This document shows, piece by piece, positions 1 to 8,712 of a DNA stretch of 64,000 nt. The DNA is from Trabulsiella odontotermitis (lineage in GTDB: Bacteria; Pseudomonadota; Gammaproteobacteria; Enterobacterales; Enterobacteriaceae). The notes under the pieces were generated by a model. It was not told the DNA's origin and made no database searches. It saw nothing but the letters and a program-made list of their open reading frames with translations. The stretch spans positions 23,558-87,557 of the forward strand of contig NZ_LIFX01000007.1 in the NCBI RefSeq assembly GCF_001297775.1, in the 5' to 3' direction. Every line of letters starts with the position of its first letter. Position 1 is the first letter of the stretch. A program made the translations under genes and the position numbers.

Positions 1-308
1 CCGGCGACGGCCATGGATGCAGCCGTGGCGCCCGCAATCGCCATCACCGCACCGACGGAAAGATCGATACCGCCAGTGGCGATCACCAGCGTCATACCAA
101 TGGCGAGCAGCGCAACCGGGGCGGCGCGGTTAAGAATGTCAATCGGGCTACCAAACAGGCGCCCGTCCTGCAGCACCACCTGGAAGAAATGCGGCGCCAC
201 CAGGCTATCAACCACCAGCACCAGGATCAGCGCCGCGAGTTGCGGCATCCCGGTGGGCCAGCGAAAACGGCGCTTTGCGGCGTCCGTTTGCGGAAGGGAT
301 TGAGGCAT
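1..308 (-). CDS. ytfT: YtfT, galactofuranose ABC importer permease (partial, N-terminal part)
   Basis: This is the start of an inner-membrane permease of the sugar ABC importer YtfQRT-YjfF, which in E. coli takes up galactofuranose. About 102 codons are present from an ATG at 308 and the gene runs off the left window edge. The N-terminus starts MPQSLPQTDAAKRRFRWPTG and is followed by hydrophobic membrane segments and the GGIDLSVGAVMAIAG stretch typical of the RbsC/AraH permease family. It follows ytfR by 13 bases in the same direction, as expected for a ytfQ-ytfR-ytfT operon. Identity is firm from sequence and context; nothing can be said about the missing C-terminus. Confidence 0.93.
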   Translation of the reverse strand, partial: MPQSLPQTDAAKRRFRWPTGMPQLAALILVLVVDSLVAPHFFQVVLQDGRLFGSPIDILNRAAPVALLAIGMTLVIATGGIDLSVGAVMAIAGATAASMAVA

Positions 309-321
309 CACGGTTTACTCC

Positions 322-1827
322 TTATGCCGCAATAGCATTCATAATCGCCGGGACCGAGAGCGCATCCAACGGGATCTCCGCGACCTGTTTGCGATCGCGC
401 ATGATAATCACCCTGTCGGCATAGCCCACCAGTTCCTCCAGCTCTGACGAGATGACCAGCAACGCCAGCCCATCAGCGCACAGGCTTTCTATCAGACGGA
501 TAATTTCCGCGTGCGCGCCCACGTCGATACCGCGTGTCGGCTCATCAAGAATGAGAAACTGCGGGCGGGTCAAAAGCCAGCGGGAGAGCAGCACTTTTTG
601 TTGATTGCCGCCGGAGAGAAACTCAATCGGCTGCTCCCCGCTGGGCGTACGGATGCCAAGCTGGCGAATAAAACGTTCGGTGATCTCATGTTGTTCACGC
701 CGGGGAATCGGTTTTAGCCAGCCACGCTGCGCCTGCAATGCCAGAATGATATTTTCCCTGACCGACGCCGCAGCAATTATGCCATCGGTTTTCCTGTCTT
801 CCGGGCAGAACCCGATGCCAAGACAGGAAGCCTGATGCGGCGACCGCAGAAGCTGTTTTTTGCCTTTGATCCACGCCGTACCGCTGTCGGCAGGCTTAAT
901 GCCGAAAATCACCTCTGCGGTTTCGGTGCGACCGGATCCTAACAAGCCCGCCAGCCCGACGATTTCCCCGGGGCGAACCTGCAAATCGAAGGGGTCGATG
1001 GTGCCTTTTTTGCCGAAGCCTTCAAACGCCGCCACCGGTTTTTCACTCAGCAGCGTACGCCCGGCGCGCTGCAGCGCCTGATGCTCAAGCTCGCGGCCCA
1101 GCATCATCTTCACCAGATCAATCTGCGGCAGCTCGCGGGTCTCCCGGCAGCCGACAAAACCGCCGTTGCGCAGCACGGTGATCCGATCGCTGACCTGGTA
1201 AACCTGATCGAGAAAGTGGGTGACGAAAATCAGGCTGACGCCCTGATCGCGCAACTGGCGCATCAGACCGAACAGCATGTCGACCTCTTTGGTGTCGAGA
1301 CTGGCCGTCGGTTCGTCGAGGATTAGCACTTTGGCGGAGAGATCGATGGCGCGGCAAATCGCGACGATCTGCTGCATGGCCACCGAAAAACGGTTAAGAG
1401 GTTCGCGTACGTCGAGGGAAAAACCGTAGGAGGCCATCAGTTCGGTGGCACGTTTTTCCATCTCCTTGCGCCGCAGAAAGCCGAAACGGCGCGGTTCGCG
1501 ACCAATAAACAGGTTATCCGCCACCGACATGTTCGGCAGCAGGTTCACTTCCTGATAGACGGTGCCAATGCCCAGTTGTTGAGCATGCGCGGTATTCTTT
1601 GGTGAGATTGGCTCACCTTCCAGCCAGATGGTGCCGCGATCGGCATGATAAACCCCGGTCAGGGCTTTGATGAGCGTTGATTTCCCCGCGCCGTTTTCCC
1701 CCAGCAGCGCCATGATTTCACCGCGCCGCAGACTGAAATCGACATTATCTAATGCCTTCACGCCGGGGAAGAATTTGCTCAGGCCTTCCGTACGCAGAAC
1801 ATCCTGATGATGGATTGATTCGGTCAT
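322..1827 (-). CDS. ytfR: YtfR, galactofuranose importer ATP-binding protein
   Basis: This cytoplasmic ATPase powers the YtfQRT-YjfF sugar importer. It has 501 residues and two fused ABC domains, as in RbsA, AraG and MglA. The first domain carries Walker A (GENGAGKST) and Walker B (VLILDEPTAS). The second has a degenerate P-loop region (GLLGSGRTE), the signature LSGGNQQKV and Walker B (FLILDEPTRG). I chose the ATG at 1827 (MTESIHHQ) because it has a strong GGGGGAGG ribosome site upstream and matches the E. coli length of 500; an in-frame start at 1842 lacks that spacing. It lies between ytfQ and ytfT and is separated from ytfQ by a palindromic element. Confidence 0.95.
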   Translation of the reverse strand: MTESIHHQDVLRTEGLSKFFPGVKALDNVDFSLRRGEIMALLGENGAGKSTLIKALTGVYHADRGTIWLEGEPISPKNTAHAQQLGIGTVYQEVNLLPNMSVADNLFIGREPRRFGFLRRKEMEKRATELMASYGFSLDVREPLNRFSVAMQQIVAICRAIDLSAKVLILDEPTASLDTKEVDMLFGLMRQLRDQGVSLIFVTHFLDQVYQVSDRITVLRNGGFVGCRETRELPQIDLVKMMLGRELEHQALQRAGRTLLSEKPVAAFEGFGKKGTIDPFDLQVRPGEIVGLAGLLGSGRTETAEVIFGIKPADSGTAWIKGKKQLLRSPHQASCLGIGFCPEDRKTDGIIAAASVRENIILALQAQRGWLKPIPRREQHEITERFIRQLGIRTPSGEQPIEFLSGGNQQKVLLSRWLLTRPQFLILDEPTRGIDVGAHAEIIRLIESLCADGLALLVISSELEELVGYADRVIIMRDRKQVAEIPLDALSVPAIMNAIAA

Positions 1828-1850
1828 TATCGCCTCCCCCAAAAGTTCCC

Positions 1851-1920
1851 TACCCTGACCCGCTTCCTAAAAGGGAGAGCGCCTGCGACGCCTCTCCCCT
1901 CAGGGGAGAGGGCCAGGGTA
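1851..1920. repeat. Palindromic intergenic element between ytfQ and ytfR
   Basis: The 70-base element has a 9-bp inner hairpin, CCTCTCCCC (1891-1899) against GGGGAGAGG (1903-1911). An outer pair, TACCCTGACC (1851-1860) and GGCCAGGGTA (1911-1920), matches at 9 of 10 positions. It fills the gap between two operon genes without a T-tract, so it is not a plain intrinsic terminator. Such hairpins often protect the upstream mRNA, here that of the abundantly needed binding protein YtfQ; that role is inferred. Confidence 0.6.
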
Positions 1921-1935
1921 AGGAGTGATCCACTA

Positions 1936-2892
1936 TCAGTAACCCATATTTTTCTTCTTCTCTAACTCTTCTTTCGCCGTGTCCGGCAGGTAGAGCGTGG
2001 ACTTGGTCAGTGTCACTTTCTCCGGCATGGTGCCGTCTTTCTTGAATTTCTCAAGCGCATCAAACGCCGGGCCCGCCATGTTCGGGGTCAACTCGACGCT
2101 GGCATTAGCTTCACCAGCAATCATCGCTTTATAGATATCCGGCACGCCATCGATGGAGCCGGTGAGGATATCTTTACCCGGTTTCAGACCCGCTTCCTTG
2201 ATGGCCTGAATCGCACCGATCACCATGTCATCGTTATGGGCGTAAACCATGCAAATATTCTTGCCGTTGTTTTCTGCCTTGATGAAGCTCTCCATGACTT
2301 CTTTCCCTTTACTGCGGGTAAAGTCGCCGGACTGAGAACGGATGATCTTAATATTCGGGGCTTTGGCGATCGCTTCCGCGAAACCTTTTTTACGATCGAT
2401 CGCGACACTTGCGCCGACTGTCCCCTGCAGTTCCACAACGTTACACTGCTTACCATCAACGGTTTTGATCAGCCAGTCGCCAATCAGCTGACCTTCCAGC
2501 ACGTTGTTGGCGGTCACCGTGGTCATATAGAGCGAGTTGTCTTTTACATCAATAGAGCGGTCGAGCAGGAATACCGGGATTTTTGCCTCTTTTGCCTCTT
2601 TCAGTACCGGTTCCCAGCCTGTTGCGACGACAGGGGCGATAAAGATGGCATCCACGCCCTGAGCGATAAAAGAGCGTACAGCTTTGATTTGGTTTTCCTG
2701 TTTTTGCTGTCCGTCCGCGATTTTCAGCGTGATGCCACGTTTCTGGGCTTCACTCTTCGCGACGTTGGTTTCAGCGGCTCGCCAGCCGGACTCAGAACCG
2801 ACCTGCGAAAATCCTACGGTCAAAGGAGCAGCCATTACCATAGACGACATGGCTGCGGAAACTGCCGTGACAAGAAGTAAGCGCTTCCACAT
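1936..2892 (-). CDS. ytfQ: YtfQ, periplasmic galactofuranose-binding protein
   Basis: This is the periplasmic substrate-binding protein that feeds the YtfRT-YjfF importer. The 318 residues begin with a signal peptide (MWKRLLLVTAVSAAMSSMVM followed by AAP) and continue as a type I periplasmic-binding fold (LTVGFSQVGSESGWR, with FIAPVVATGWEPVL and DNVLEG-like hinge segments). The length equals that of E. coli YtfQ. It is the first gene of its operon, with GAGGATA before the ATG, and a GalR/GalS-like operator lies 127 bases upstream. Galactofuranose specificity rests on the E. coli orthologue. Confidence 0.95.
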   Translation of the reverse strand: MWKRLLLVTAVSAAMSSMVMAAPLTVGFSQVGSESGWRAAETNVAKSEAQKRGITLKIADGQQKQENQIKAVRSFIAQGVDAIFIAPVVATGWEPVLKEAKEAKIPVFLLDRSIDVKDNSLYMTTVTANNVLEGQLIGDWLIKTVDGKQCNVVELQGTVGASVAIDRKKGFAEAIAKAPNIKIIRSQSGDFTRSKGKEVMESFIKAENNGKNICMVYAHNDDMVIGAIQAIKEAGLKPGKDILTGSIDGVPDIYKAMIAGEANASVELTPNMAGPAFDALEKFKKDGTMPEKVTLTKSTLYLPDTAKEELEKKKNMGY

Positions 2893-3018
2893 AAAGGTAT
2901 CCTCGTAGGGTTATTGTTGGATAAAACTTCGCCTGCGGGATAAATATAGACAAGGCGGGATGTAACAGAATGCGTTACATCACACTTCAGAAAAGTGGAT
3001 AAAATGTTAATCACAAAT

Positions 3019-3034
3019 TTGTAATCGTTTCCAC
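3019..3034 (-). promoter_or_regulatory. GalR/GalS-type operator upstream of ytfQ
   Basis: The plus-strand sequence TTGTAATCGTTTCCAC matches the Gal operator consensus GTGTAANCGNTTACAC at all but two of the defined positions and keeps the central CG. It lies in the ytfQ-ppa divergent region on the ytfQ side. Galactose-regulon control of a galactofuranose importer makes sense; binding itself is inferred. Confidence 0.6.
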
Positions 3035-3129
3035 TTCGCTATGAAAAAAGCGGCTGAGTTTATGGATTTTCCAGTTATGAAATTCGTCTGAAAAGAACAA
3101 TTTCAACGCGATGAACTGGAAAACAGGAA

Positions 3130-3157
3130 AAGACATTCTTTGTGAGTTGGCTATAAT
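3130..3157 (+). promoter_or_regulatory. Predicted sigma-70 promoter of ppa
   Basis: A perfect TATAAT -10 box lies at 3152-3157, 40 bases before the ppa start codon. A partial -35 (AAGACA, 3130-3135) sits 16 bases upstream of it. The 305-base ytfQ-ppa gap otherwise holds the Gal-type operator and AT-rich sequence in which I see no further gene. Confidence 0.6.
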
Positions 3158-3197
3158 ACCGGGCACAAGATTGCCACACATTTTTAAGGAAACAGAC

Positions 3198-3725
3198 ATG
3201 AGCTTACTCAACGTCCCGGCGGGGAAAGATCTGCCCGAAGATATCTACGTTGTCATCGAGATCCCGGCTAACGCAGATCCTATCAAATACGAAATCGACA
3301 AAGAGAGTGGAGCACTGTTCGTTGACCGCTTCATGTCTACTGCGATGTTCTACCCGTGCAACTACGGTTACATCAACCACACCCTGTCTCTGGACGGTGA
3401 CCCGGTAGACGTTCTGGTTCCGACTCCGTACCCGCTGCAGCCGGGCTCCGTTATTCGCTGCCGTCCGGTTGGCGTGCTGAAAATGACTGACGAAGCCGGT
3501 GAAGATGCGAAACTGGTTGCCGTACCGCACACCAAGCTGAGCAAAGAATACGATCACATCAAAGATGTAAACGACCTGCCGGAACTGCTGAAAGCGCAGA
3601 TCGCTCACTTCTTCGAGCACTATAAAGATCTGGAAAAAGGCAAGTGGGTGAAAGTGGAAGGCTGGGCCGACGCTGAAGCGGCAAAAGCAGAAATCATCGC
3701 CTCCTTCGAACGCGCTAAGAAGTAA
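3198..3725 (+). CDS. ppa: Inorganic pyrophosphatase
   Basis: This is the cytoplasmic Mg-dependent enzyme that hydrolyses pyrophosphate to two phosphates and so pulls nucleic-acid and aminoacyl-tRNA synthesis forward. The 175 residues match the hexameric family I enzyme. Visible features are the [17 protein letters not shown] segment and the signature [12 protein letters not shown], whose aspartates bind metal. The ATG at 3198 follows TTTTAAGGAAACAGAC. Codon use is that of a highly expressed gene. A strong terminator follows directly, so the gene is monocistronic. Confidence 0.98.
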   Translation: MSLLNVPAGKDLPEDIYVVIEIPANADPIKYEIDKESGALFVDRFMSTAMFYPCNYGYINHTLSLDGDPVDVLVPTPYPLQPGSVIRCRPVGVLKMTDEAGEDAKLVAVPHTKLSKEYDHIKDVNDLPELLKAQIAHFFEHYKDLEKGKWVKVEGWADAEAAKAEIIASFERAKK

Positions 3726-3747
3726 TTCTTACCGCCGCTGAACATAA

Positions 3748-3780
3748 AACACCGCCTGATTGAGGGCGGTGTTTTTGTTT
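3748..3780 (+). terminator. Intrinsic terminator of ppa
   Basis: An 8-bp stem, ACACCGCC (3749-3756) with GGCGGTGT (3765-3772), is followed by TTTGTTT. It ends the ppa transcript just before the convergent chpB gene. Confidence 0.9.
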
Positions 3781-3787
3781 CATGGGC

Positions 3788-4138
3788 TTATTCAACAATT
3801 GCCTGCACACGTAACAACACCTCTTCGATCACTTCACCCGTCGCGGTATCCACCTTTTTTGCCTGCCTGGCTTGCAGATCCAACATACGCAACTGGTTAA
3901 CCAGCACCACACCCTGAATATCACCATTGCGACTGCTCACCGGCACGGCAAAACCCGCATAACGCGCATAGTTTCCGCCCTGTGTGATTGGCGCGACCAA
4001 CACGGTTCCCAACCGATTAAACGCCTGCGGCGACAGCACAAGTGCTGGTCTGCCCACGCCTTTTTGCTCATGCCCACTCGCGGGATCAAACCCGACGATG
4101 ACGATATCGCCCCGCTGATATTGCGGGCGCGTTACCAT
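3788..4138 (-). CDS. chpB: ChpB, MazF-like mRNA interferase toxin
   Basis: This is the toxin of a type II toxin-antitoxin module, an endoribonuclease that cleaves mRNA when freed from ChpS. The 116 residues equal the E. coli ChpB length. PemK/MazF family features are the N-terminal RGDIVIVGFDPASGHEQKG, the RPALVLSPQAFN strand, and APITQGGN with the conserved threonine. The ATG overlaps the end of chpS by 7 bases, which couples toxin translation to that of the antitoxin. The reading frame is intact, so the module is probably functional. Confidence 0.93.
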   Translation of the reverse strand: MVTRPQYQRGDIVIVGFDPASGHEQKGVGRPALVLSPQAFNRLGTVLVAPITQGGNYARYAGFAVPVSSRNGDIQGVVLVNQLRMLDLQARQAKKVDTATGEVIEEVLLRVQAIVE

Positions 4139-4383
4139 ACTTCGTCACCAACAGGGCCATCATTACCCCAGATATCCTCTTCGCGGATCGCCGGTGCGTT
4201 CATGTCGCATTGTGCCAGCAACTCCTCCAGCGAATAGCGCTTACTGACTGGCGTAAGCACCAGTTGTTTATCTTTCACCATCACCTCCATGCTTTGGCCC
4301 GGCGTTAAGCCGAGTTCTTTCATCACTACACCGGGAATCACCATGCCTGCACTGTTCCCCCATTTCTTAATGGTTATACGCAT
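4132..4383 (-). CDS. chpS: ChpS, antitoxin of the ChpB toxin
   Basis: This 83-residue antitoxin binds DNA through an N-terminal SpoVT/AbrB (MazE-like) fold, seen as MRITIKKWGNSAGMVIPG, and neutralises ChpB with an acidic, flexible tail (EEDIWGNDGPVGDEVW). It is the first gene of the chpS-chpB pair and overlaps chpB by 7 bases. Modules of this kind usually repress their own promoter. The 205 bases upstream hold only the promoter and the ytfP terminator. Confidence 0.93.
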   Translation of the reverse strand: MRITIKKWGNSAGMVIPGVVMKELGLTPGQSMEVMVKDKQLVLTPVSKRYSLEELLAQCDMNAPAIREEDIWGNDGPVGDEVW

Positions 4384-4552
4384 CTCGCCCTCCTGAGTTA
4401 GACAAAGTATAACTCAGGAAGTGGCGATGTCATTGTGGACTTCACCACAAAAGAACACCAGTGTTGGATCCAGACAAAGAGTGAAAGCAGAAAGCGCTTT
4501 CCAGATGGAAGGAGATATCAGACTTGTTGCAGAAAAAAGTGCGCAGGCGCTC

Positions 4553-4581
4553 GCAAAAAACAACGCCACCCGAAGGTGGCG
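4553..4581 (-). terminator. Intrinsic terminator downstream of ytfP
   Basis: On the minus strand a CGCCACC-TTCG-GGTGGCG stem-loop with a stable UUCG tetraloop is followed by TTGTTTTTT. It closes the tamA-tamB-ytfP transcription unit. Confidence 0.88.
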
Positions 4582-4588
4582 TGGCTTT

Positions 4589-4933
4589 TCAGTCCTGGTT
4601 TCTGTCTAACCAGTTTCCGCTTTCAATCAGCGTTAACCCGTCGACCGGACGTTGGTACACGTACATCCATGCACTTCCGTACGGTGTTTGAATCAAATGG
4701 CGAGCGTATTCCCCGCCCTTAGTGCGCAGCGCATCAAGCTCGGCAAGGGTCGAGGCGTCGATACGATAAACTTCACCATGTACTGTGCCCTTTCCCGGCA
4801 CCGCGCCTGGATAGTGGCCCAGGCTGTACAACTGATAATCATCGACACTGTGCGCACCCAGCCACTGAGCGTTGGTCATCCAGTGGCTGTTGCCTTGTTT
4901 GCGTCGTAAACTGCCGTAAACAAATATTCGCAT
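4589..4933 (-). CDS. ytfP: YtfP, gamma-glutamylcyclotransferase-like protein
   Basis: This 114-residue cytoplasmic protein has the small GGCT/AIG2-like fold, with the opening motif MRIFVYGSLRRKQGNSHWM that forms the substrate-binding loop. The length agrees with the E. coli protein (113). Its enzymatic substrate is not established. It starts 2 bases after the tamB stop codon and so is translated from the tamAB message, a conserved linkage whose meaning is unknown. Confidence 0.92.
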   Translation of the reverse strand: MRIFVYGSLRRKQGNSHWMTNAQWLGAHSVDDYQLYSLGHYPGAVPGKGTVHGEVYRIDASTLAELDALRTKGGEYARHLIQTPYGSAWMYVYQRPVDGLTLIESGNWLDRNQD

Positions 4934-4935
4934 TG

Positions 4936-7900
4936 CTAAAACTCAAACTGATAGAGCAAATCCAGTGCCTGATCAACGCCAGACACGGCTTCCAGATATA
5001 GCTTAGGCATCAGGCGATAGCGTAACGTGAGTGTTGCCAGTGAGTCAAAAATACCCACGCCATATTTCACCTGTAGGCCCGGCAAGACATAGCCACTGAC
5101 CACCACCTGTGAGGAGTCGCCGACTCCCTGGGTGTCCAGCGCCAGATTGCTTACGCCAAACGTCTCGCCGATTTTACCCACAACCTGACCACTTTGTGCA
5201 ACCCCCAGACCGACAAGCATGGATGTCATTGCTGCACTATCGCTCTGTTCGCTGTCCAGACCCTGCCCGCGAAGCAGGTAAGAGAGCGCCTGCTGCTGCG
5301 ACATTGCCGGGTCGGAGAACACTTCCGCTTTTGGCTGATCGGCAGAACCGGTGACGCGAACGCCGGCAATCACGTCGTTTTCTGTGGCTTCCGGGTTGCG
5401 AATGGCTTCAATGTTCAGTAATGGCTGATCCGGCGGACCAGAGAACAGCAGTTCGCCTTTACGCACAATCAGATCCTGACCGTAAGCATGGAAGCGGCCA
5501 TCCGGGATGTTAATCTGCCCGTTCAGCCCCAGCCCCTGTTTGTCCTGCGCGACTTTAAGATCGCCCGTCAGACGGGCTTTCAGGCCAAACGCATCCAGAC
5601 GCACGTTGTTGCCGACATGGATATTCAGGTTGCTGTTGATGGGGATCGACGCGGTTTTCGGCGCTTCCGGTTGCAGATTATTGTTCAGCATCACCTCGTC
5701 GTTGGAAACCCCAACCGCGCTTTCTGGTAGCTCGTGCACCACAATGCGCGCCCACGGCACATCCACATTACCTTCCAGCGTGAACAGGCTTGGTGTGGCG
5801 GTAAATACCACGTCCGGTGAGACGTCCAGCCGTACCATCGGCGGCACGGTGATCCGCACCCGGCTGCCTTTGGCGGCGATACTGGCGCGCCAGTTATCAA
5901 TCTGACTCCAGTCGGCATTGCCGCTCAGGTTGATCTGCCCCTGTTGTGTCAGTACCGATCCCTGCAACACAGAACTTGTGCCATTGAAGTTCATCGTTAA
6001 ATGGCTGGGCTGCATGTCGAATGGCATAAAATTACCGTCTATATCGATGCCGCTCAGTTGCATCTGACCGAACAGTTGTGGCCCCTCCAGGTTACCGCCA
6101 AGGCGCAGATTCGCGCTGAGTTTACCGGCGGCTTTCTCGCCCCGCGAGAAGATCGGGTTGATCATCGCCAGCGAGAAATCACGGATGTTGACGTTGCCGC
6201 CGAGAGTGCGGCGTCCCTGCGGATCGGTCACCTGCACCTGACCATCCAGTTGACCATTATTGGTGAGACGAATCAGCCAGCCCAGTTCCGCGCGATTGTT
6301 GCGCAGTTCCGCATTCAGATTCAGCGTGTCGAACGCCACCGGTAGCGGCGCGTCGTTCACGACCTGCGTCACTTTAACGTTGCGCCCGGAGAGCGTCACG
6401 CTGCCCTGCGGCAACCCTTCTTTGGTGGTATCCCAACTGACATCGGCTTTACCGCTAAAGACACCGCTGGCCTGCGTCGCCTCCGGCATAAACGATTTCA
6501 GCATTGCCAGGTCGAAACGGTTGAGATTCACCACCGCGCGACCTTCCGCCCCGGCATCAATGGTCTGCGGTACACACAACTCGGCATTCGGGTTGTTCCA
6601 GCAGTGCGGCCCGATGCTGATTTTTTGTTCCTGATTGCGGTAATCCAGCGCAATGGCGCGACTCAGCGACCACGGCCCGACCGGCGTCTGGAAACGGGTA
6701 TTGCTCAGTTCACCTTTCCAGCGCTCCGCTTTACGATCAAAACTGCCTTTCAGCGTCAGCTGACCCGACACCGGCTCGCCCTGGAGACGCAATTGCAGGT
6801 CGTGCTGTTTCTCGTTGCCGTTGGCGTCCAGTTGCACCAGGCGCATGTTAACGCCCGGCTGGACGATGTTATCAACGCGAACCTTCAGGTTACCGCCAAT
6901 TTGATCGGTCGATTTAACGTCGCCTTCCACACGCACCTGCGCGACGGAAAGCTCCTGCCAGCGCAGGCTTCGCGCGGTGATATCCGCCAGCAGTTGCGGC
7001 GCATCAATCGTGCCGCGAACTTTCAGCAGACCTTTCGCCGTACCGCCCAGTCCCGGAAGGGCGTTATCAAGACTGGGGGCGTCGACAGTGGCATCCAGAT
7101 TGAGATCTTTCACCCCCAGCTCGCCTTTCACGTCAGCGCTGTTGCGCCCCAGCGCCAGATGCAGCCCCGGAATGGTCCACTGCAAATAGCTGTTGCCTTT
7201 CAGCGAGCCTTCAACGTTGACCTTGTTCTGTTTGACGTTACCGGTGATTTTCAGTTCAGGGACGTCCATCTGCCAGCTACCGCCGTACAGGCTGCCGCGG
7301 GTTTTAATCAGCCCGTCCAGCTTCGATGGCCAGTCAGGCACTTCTTTCGCGGTGTTAATGCCTTTCAGGGTTAATTCACCGTTCCAGCTGATCGCCTGCT
7401 GCCAGTCCAGGAGCGCTTTGAGTTCGGTGGTGCCTTCCAGCGCTGCCACGGAGAGTTTGTCGAGATTTACCTGCTTTTCATTGCCCTTCGCGTCCAGCGT
7501 GATGGTGGCGGGCGGCACGCCCTGCCCCTTCACAGCAGTACGGAACGACAGGGTGTAATCGGTCATTTTGCCGCTGAGTTTCAGCTTCAGGTCATCGGCC
7601 TGATACTGTTTCTCGCCAGTGAAAGGCCAGTAGAGCTGCTTGCTCAGCACTTCCACGTTTAACGGCAGCCCGGCCTCCGCCAGTTGCGTCTGCGCGCGAA
7701 GCGACATATCTACCGGGCCGGAGAGATTCACGCCAACGTCCAGCTGTTTACGCAGCTCGCCGCCCACTTTCAGTTTGATCTTCTCGCCCTTCATCGGGTC
7801 AATATTCAACGTACTGTTGAGCGTGATATCGACCGGCCAGTTATCCTGCAACTGTGCGGTGCCTGAGGCGTTCACCGTGCCCTGGTTCGAATCGATATCC

Positions 7901-8712
7901 AGCGTGTCCAGGCGAGTATTGCCGTCAATGCTGCTCACTTTCAGCAACATGCTGAAGATGGTCAGATCGGTGTCGCCGGTCAGGCGTAGTTGCTCGCCGC
8001 GAAATTCCTGAATATTGAGATTCAGCGGCAGATGAACGTCGGTCATCTCCGGCAGCACCGGTTTCGAGAACAGTTCGGTCAGCGTTTCGCCCAGCGGTTT
8101 CTCTTCCGGCTGCGGGTTTTGAATTTTCGGCTCGACCACCTCTTCCTGCGCCACCTTTGCCACTTTTGGCAGGGCAATCAGCAACCCCTGCAGCGATGTT
8201 GGCGTCAGGGTCAGATCTTTCTCCTGCCAGTTAAGCCCGGTGGAGAAATCCATCACCGACACGGTGGTGTCATCGATTTTGATGTTGACGTTATTCAGCG
8301 TCACGCGGCTGAGTGTGATGGGATACGGTGTGGAGAGATTGAGCGGGCCGCTCTCTTCTTCTTCGACCGGCGCCGCGGGCGGCATTTTCTTGCTGTCGAT
8401 AGCGACGTTAATGTCGCGCAGCGAAATGTCATTCACGCACAGCGCGCTGTTCCACAGACAATCCAGTTTGACCGCCAGATGCAACTGCCCGGCATCCACC
8501 GCCACACCTGGCTGCTGGTAACGCACGTTTTTCAGCGTCAGATCACGCCAGCCCCCCGTCACCTGGCCGATTTCCAGCCCCGGCACCCAGCGATTCGCCG
8601 CCTTGAAAACCAGATGCAGCCCGGACGTGGTGCCCACGAGATACGCCACCGCCCCCAGCAGCAGAACAATAAAAATCAGTACGCCGAGGCTTATTTTCTT
8701 CCATAAACTCAT
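4936..8712 (-). CDS. tamB: TamB, inner-membrane-anchored envelope translocation/lipid transfer protein
   Basis: TamB spans the periplasm and works with the outer-membrane protein TamA. The pair assists assembly of some outer-membrane proteins, and AsmA-like TamB proteins are implicated in phospholipid transport to the outer membrane. The 1258 residues start with a signal anchor ([20 protein letters not shown]), continue through a very long beta-rich body, and end in the DUF490/TamB domain with a C-terminal LLYQFEF that resembles an outer-membrane beta signal. The E. coli length is about 1259. Its ATG overlaps the tamA stop codon (ATGA). Confidence 0.96.
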   Translation of the reverse strand: MSLWKKISLGVLIFIVLLLGAVAYLVGTTSGLHLVFKAANRWVPGLEIGQVTGGWRDLTLKNVRYQQPGVAVDAGQLHLAVKLDCLWNSALCVNDISLRDINVAIDSKKMPPAAPVEEEESGPLNLSTPYPITLSRVTLNNVNIKIDDTTVSVMDFSTGLNWQEKDLTLTPTSLQGLLIALPKVAKVAQEEVVEPKIQNPQPEEKPLGETLTELFSKPVLPEMTDVHLPLNLNIQEFRGEQLRLTGDTDLTIFSMLLKVSSIDGNTRLDTLDIDSNQGTVNASGTAQLQDNWPVDITLNSTLNIDPMKGEKIKLKVGGELRKQLDVGVNLSGPVDMSLRAQTQLAEAGLPLNVEVLSKQLYWPFTGEKQYQADDLKLKLSGKMTDYTLSFRTAVKGQGVPPATITLDAKGNEKQVNLDKLSVAALEGTTELKALLDWQQAISWNGELTLKGINTAKEVPDWPSKLDGLIKTRGSLYGGSWQMDVPELKITGNVKQNKVNVEGSLKGNSYLQWTIPGLHLALGRNSADVKGELGVKDLNLDATVDAPSLDNALPGLGGTAKGLLKVRGTIDAPQLLADITARSLRWQELSVAQVRVEGDVKSTDQIGGNLKVRVDNIVQPGVNMRLVQLDANGNEKQHDLQLRLQGEPVSGQLTLKGSFDRKAERWKGELSNTRFQTPVGPWSLSRAIALDYRNQEQKISIGPHCWNNPNAELCVPQTIDAGAEGRAVVNLNRFDLAMLKSFMPEATQASGVFSGKADVSWDTTKEGLPQGSVTLSGRNVKVTQVVNDAPLPVAFDTLNLNAELRNNRAELGWLIRLTNNGQLDGQVQVTDPQGRRTLGGNVNIRDFSLAMINPIFSRGEKAAGKLSANLRLGGNLEGPQLFGQMQLSGIDIDGNFMPFDMQPSHLTMNFNGTSSVLQGSVLTQQGQINLSGNADWSQIDNWRASIAAKGSRVRITVPPMVRLDVSPDVVFTATPSLFTLEGNVDVPWARIVVHELPESAVGVSNDEVMLNNNLQPEAPKTASIPINSNLNIHVGNNVRLDAFGLKARLTGDLKVAQDKQGLGLNGQINIPDGRFHAYGQDLIVRKGELLFSGPPDQPLLNIEAIRNPEATENDVIAGVRVTGSADQPKAEVFSDPAMSQQQALSYLLRGQGLDSEQSDSAAMTSMLVGLGVAQSGQVVGKIGETFGVSNLALDTQGVGDSSQVVVSGYVLPGLQVKYGVGIFDSLATLTLRYRLMPKLYLEAVSGVDQALDLLYQFEF

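Noticed and set aside
2236-2880. Long plus-strand open frame of 214 codons opposite ytfQ
   Set aside because: It is antisense to a confidently identified gene, has no family features and no ribosome site; GC-rich codon structure of ytfQ explains it. The same applies to long antisense frames opposite tamB (6604-7374, 7990-8706), the sugar operon (12746-13612, 16044-16685), paeA, cpdB, ulaA and rnr.
2990-3018. Possible CRP site near TTAATCACAAAT upstream of ytfQ
   Set aside because: Only one TCACA half is visible; no TGTGA half lies at the required six-base spacing.
3788-4383. chpS-chpB as part of a mobile element
   Set aside because: The pair sits in the same place in E. coli between ppa and ytfP, with no repeats, integrase or attachment sites nearby.
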